34,711 bases of DNA from Gammaproteobacteria bacterium (GTDB taxonomy: Bacteria; Pseudomonadota; Gammaproteobacteria; JAPPPA01): positions 1-34,711 of the forward strand of contig JAUHZK010000015.1 of assembly GCA_030425645.1 (NCBI GenBank), read 5' to 3'. Positions 34,650 to 34,711 of this stretch are shown piece by piece. The notes under the pieces were generated by a model. It had not been told where the DNA came from. It did no database searches and saw only the letters and a program-made list of their open reading frames with translations. Numbering within the stretch: position 1 is the stretch's first letter; every line of letters begins with the position of its first letter. The position numbers and the translations under genes were made by a program.

Positions 34650-34711
34650 ATGAACAAACGCAAACACTACTCATCTGAGTTTAAACAGGAAGCTCTCGCA
34701 CTGGTCGACAG
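34650..34711 (+). CDS. IS3-family transposase OrfA, N-terminal part (partial)
   Basis: The first 20 codons (MNKRKHYSSEFKQEALALVD) before the window ends. This is the start of the helix-turn-helix domain (HTH_Tnp_1) of OrfA of IS3-family elements (consensus-like YSxEFKxEALxLV). AAAGGA lies eight bases upstream. The exact left end of the IS is not visible; it is probably somewhere between 34580 and 34607 and cuts into the polymerase-like gene. Confidence 0.75.
   Translation, partial: MNKRKHYSSEFKQEALALVD

Larger units (their letters stand above)
31712..34711. mobile_element. Integrative element at tRNA-His (one end, interrupted by an IS)
   Basis: From tRNA-His to the right edge all genes belong to mobile DNA: a tyrosine recombinase pointing at the tRNA, a DUF4224-type gene, a Cys-rich small gene, a superfamily A polymerase-like gene and the start of an IS3-family insertion. 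The integrase next to a tRNA 3' end is the classic layout of an integrative element or prophage. The other attachment site is not in the window. No capsid, tail or conjugation gene is seen here. Confidence 0.75.

Overview
The window looks like chromosomal DNA of a marine-type gammaproteobacterium of the broad Pseudomonadales/Oceanospirillales/Cellvibrionales kind. This is inferred from protein similarity recalled from memory and from gene order (tuf-rpsJ junction, glnE-ilvE-waaF, trpD-trpC-OsmC-speD-coq7, rplM-rpsI), not from a database search. No 16S gene is present, so the genus cannot be named.

Positions 1-14125 hold one long forward run of translation genes: the end of tuf, the S10 cluster (rpsJ to rpsQ), the spc cluster (rplN to secY) and the alpha cluster (rpsM, rpsK, rpsD, rpoA, rplQ), closed by a strong terminator. 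The S10 cluster has no long leader and appears to follow tuf directly. The usual rpmJ between secY and rpsM is absent. Its place is taken by about 270 bases that carry a good sigma70 promoter for the alpha cluster. The rpsN-rpsH gap holds three consecutive hairpins.

Positions 14200-24872 are mainly cell-surface sugar genes around a nitrogen/amino-acid pair: a GT2-like glycosyltransferase, a UDP-glucuronate decarboxylase (minus strand), glnE, ilvE, an O-antigen ligase/polymerase-like membrane protein (minus), hldD and waaF (heptose supply and transfer), a second GT9 heptosyltransferase-like gene (minus) and a KdkA-type Kdo kinase. Together they point to assembly and decoration of a lipopolysaccharide core.

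Positions 24875-30178 contain the overlapping chain trpD-trpC-OsmC-VOC, then speD (polyamines), an inverted pair of about 85-bp intergenic repeats, coq7 (ubiquinone, minus) and a DUF481 outer-membrane protein. Positions 30253-31301 hold rplM-rpsI with its own promoter, a structured leader and a terminator. A tRNA set follows: Pro(TGG), Arg(TCT), His(GTG).

From tRNA-His to the right edge lies a mobile region, all minus-strand until the IS. It carries a tyrosine recombinase with unusual catalytic residues, a DUF4224-type small protein, a Cys-rich small protein and a protein whose C-terminal half carries the three palm motifs of superfamily A polymerases (resembling the transposon/virus polymerases). 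The 5' end of that polymerase-like gene is cut by an IS3-family element that runs off the window. This recombinase-plus-minimal-polymerase element is the most unusual system seen here.
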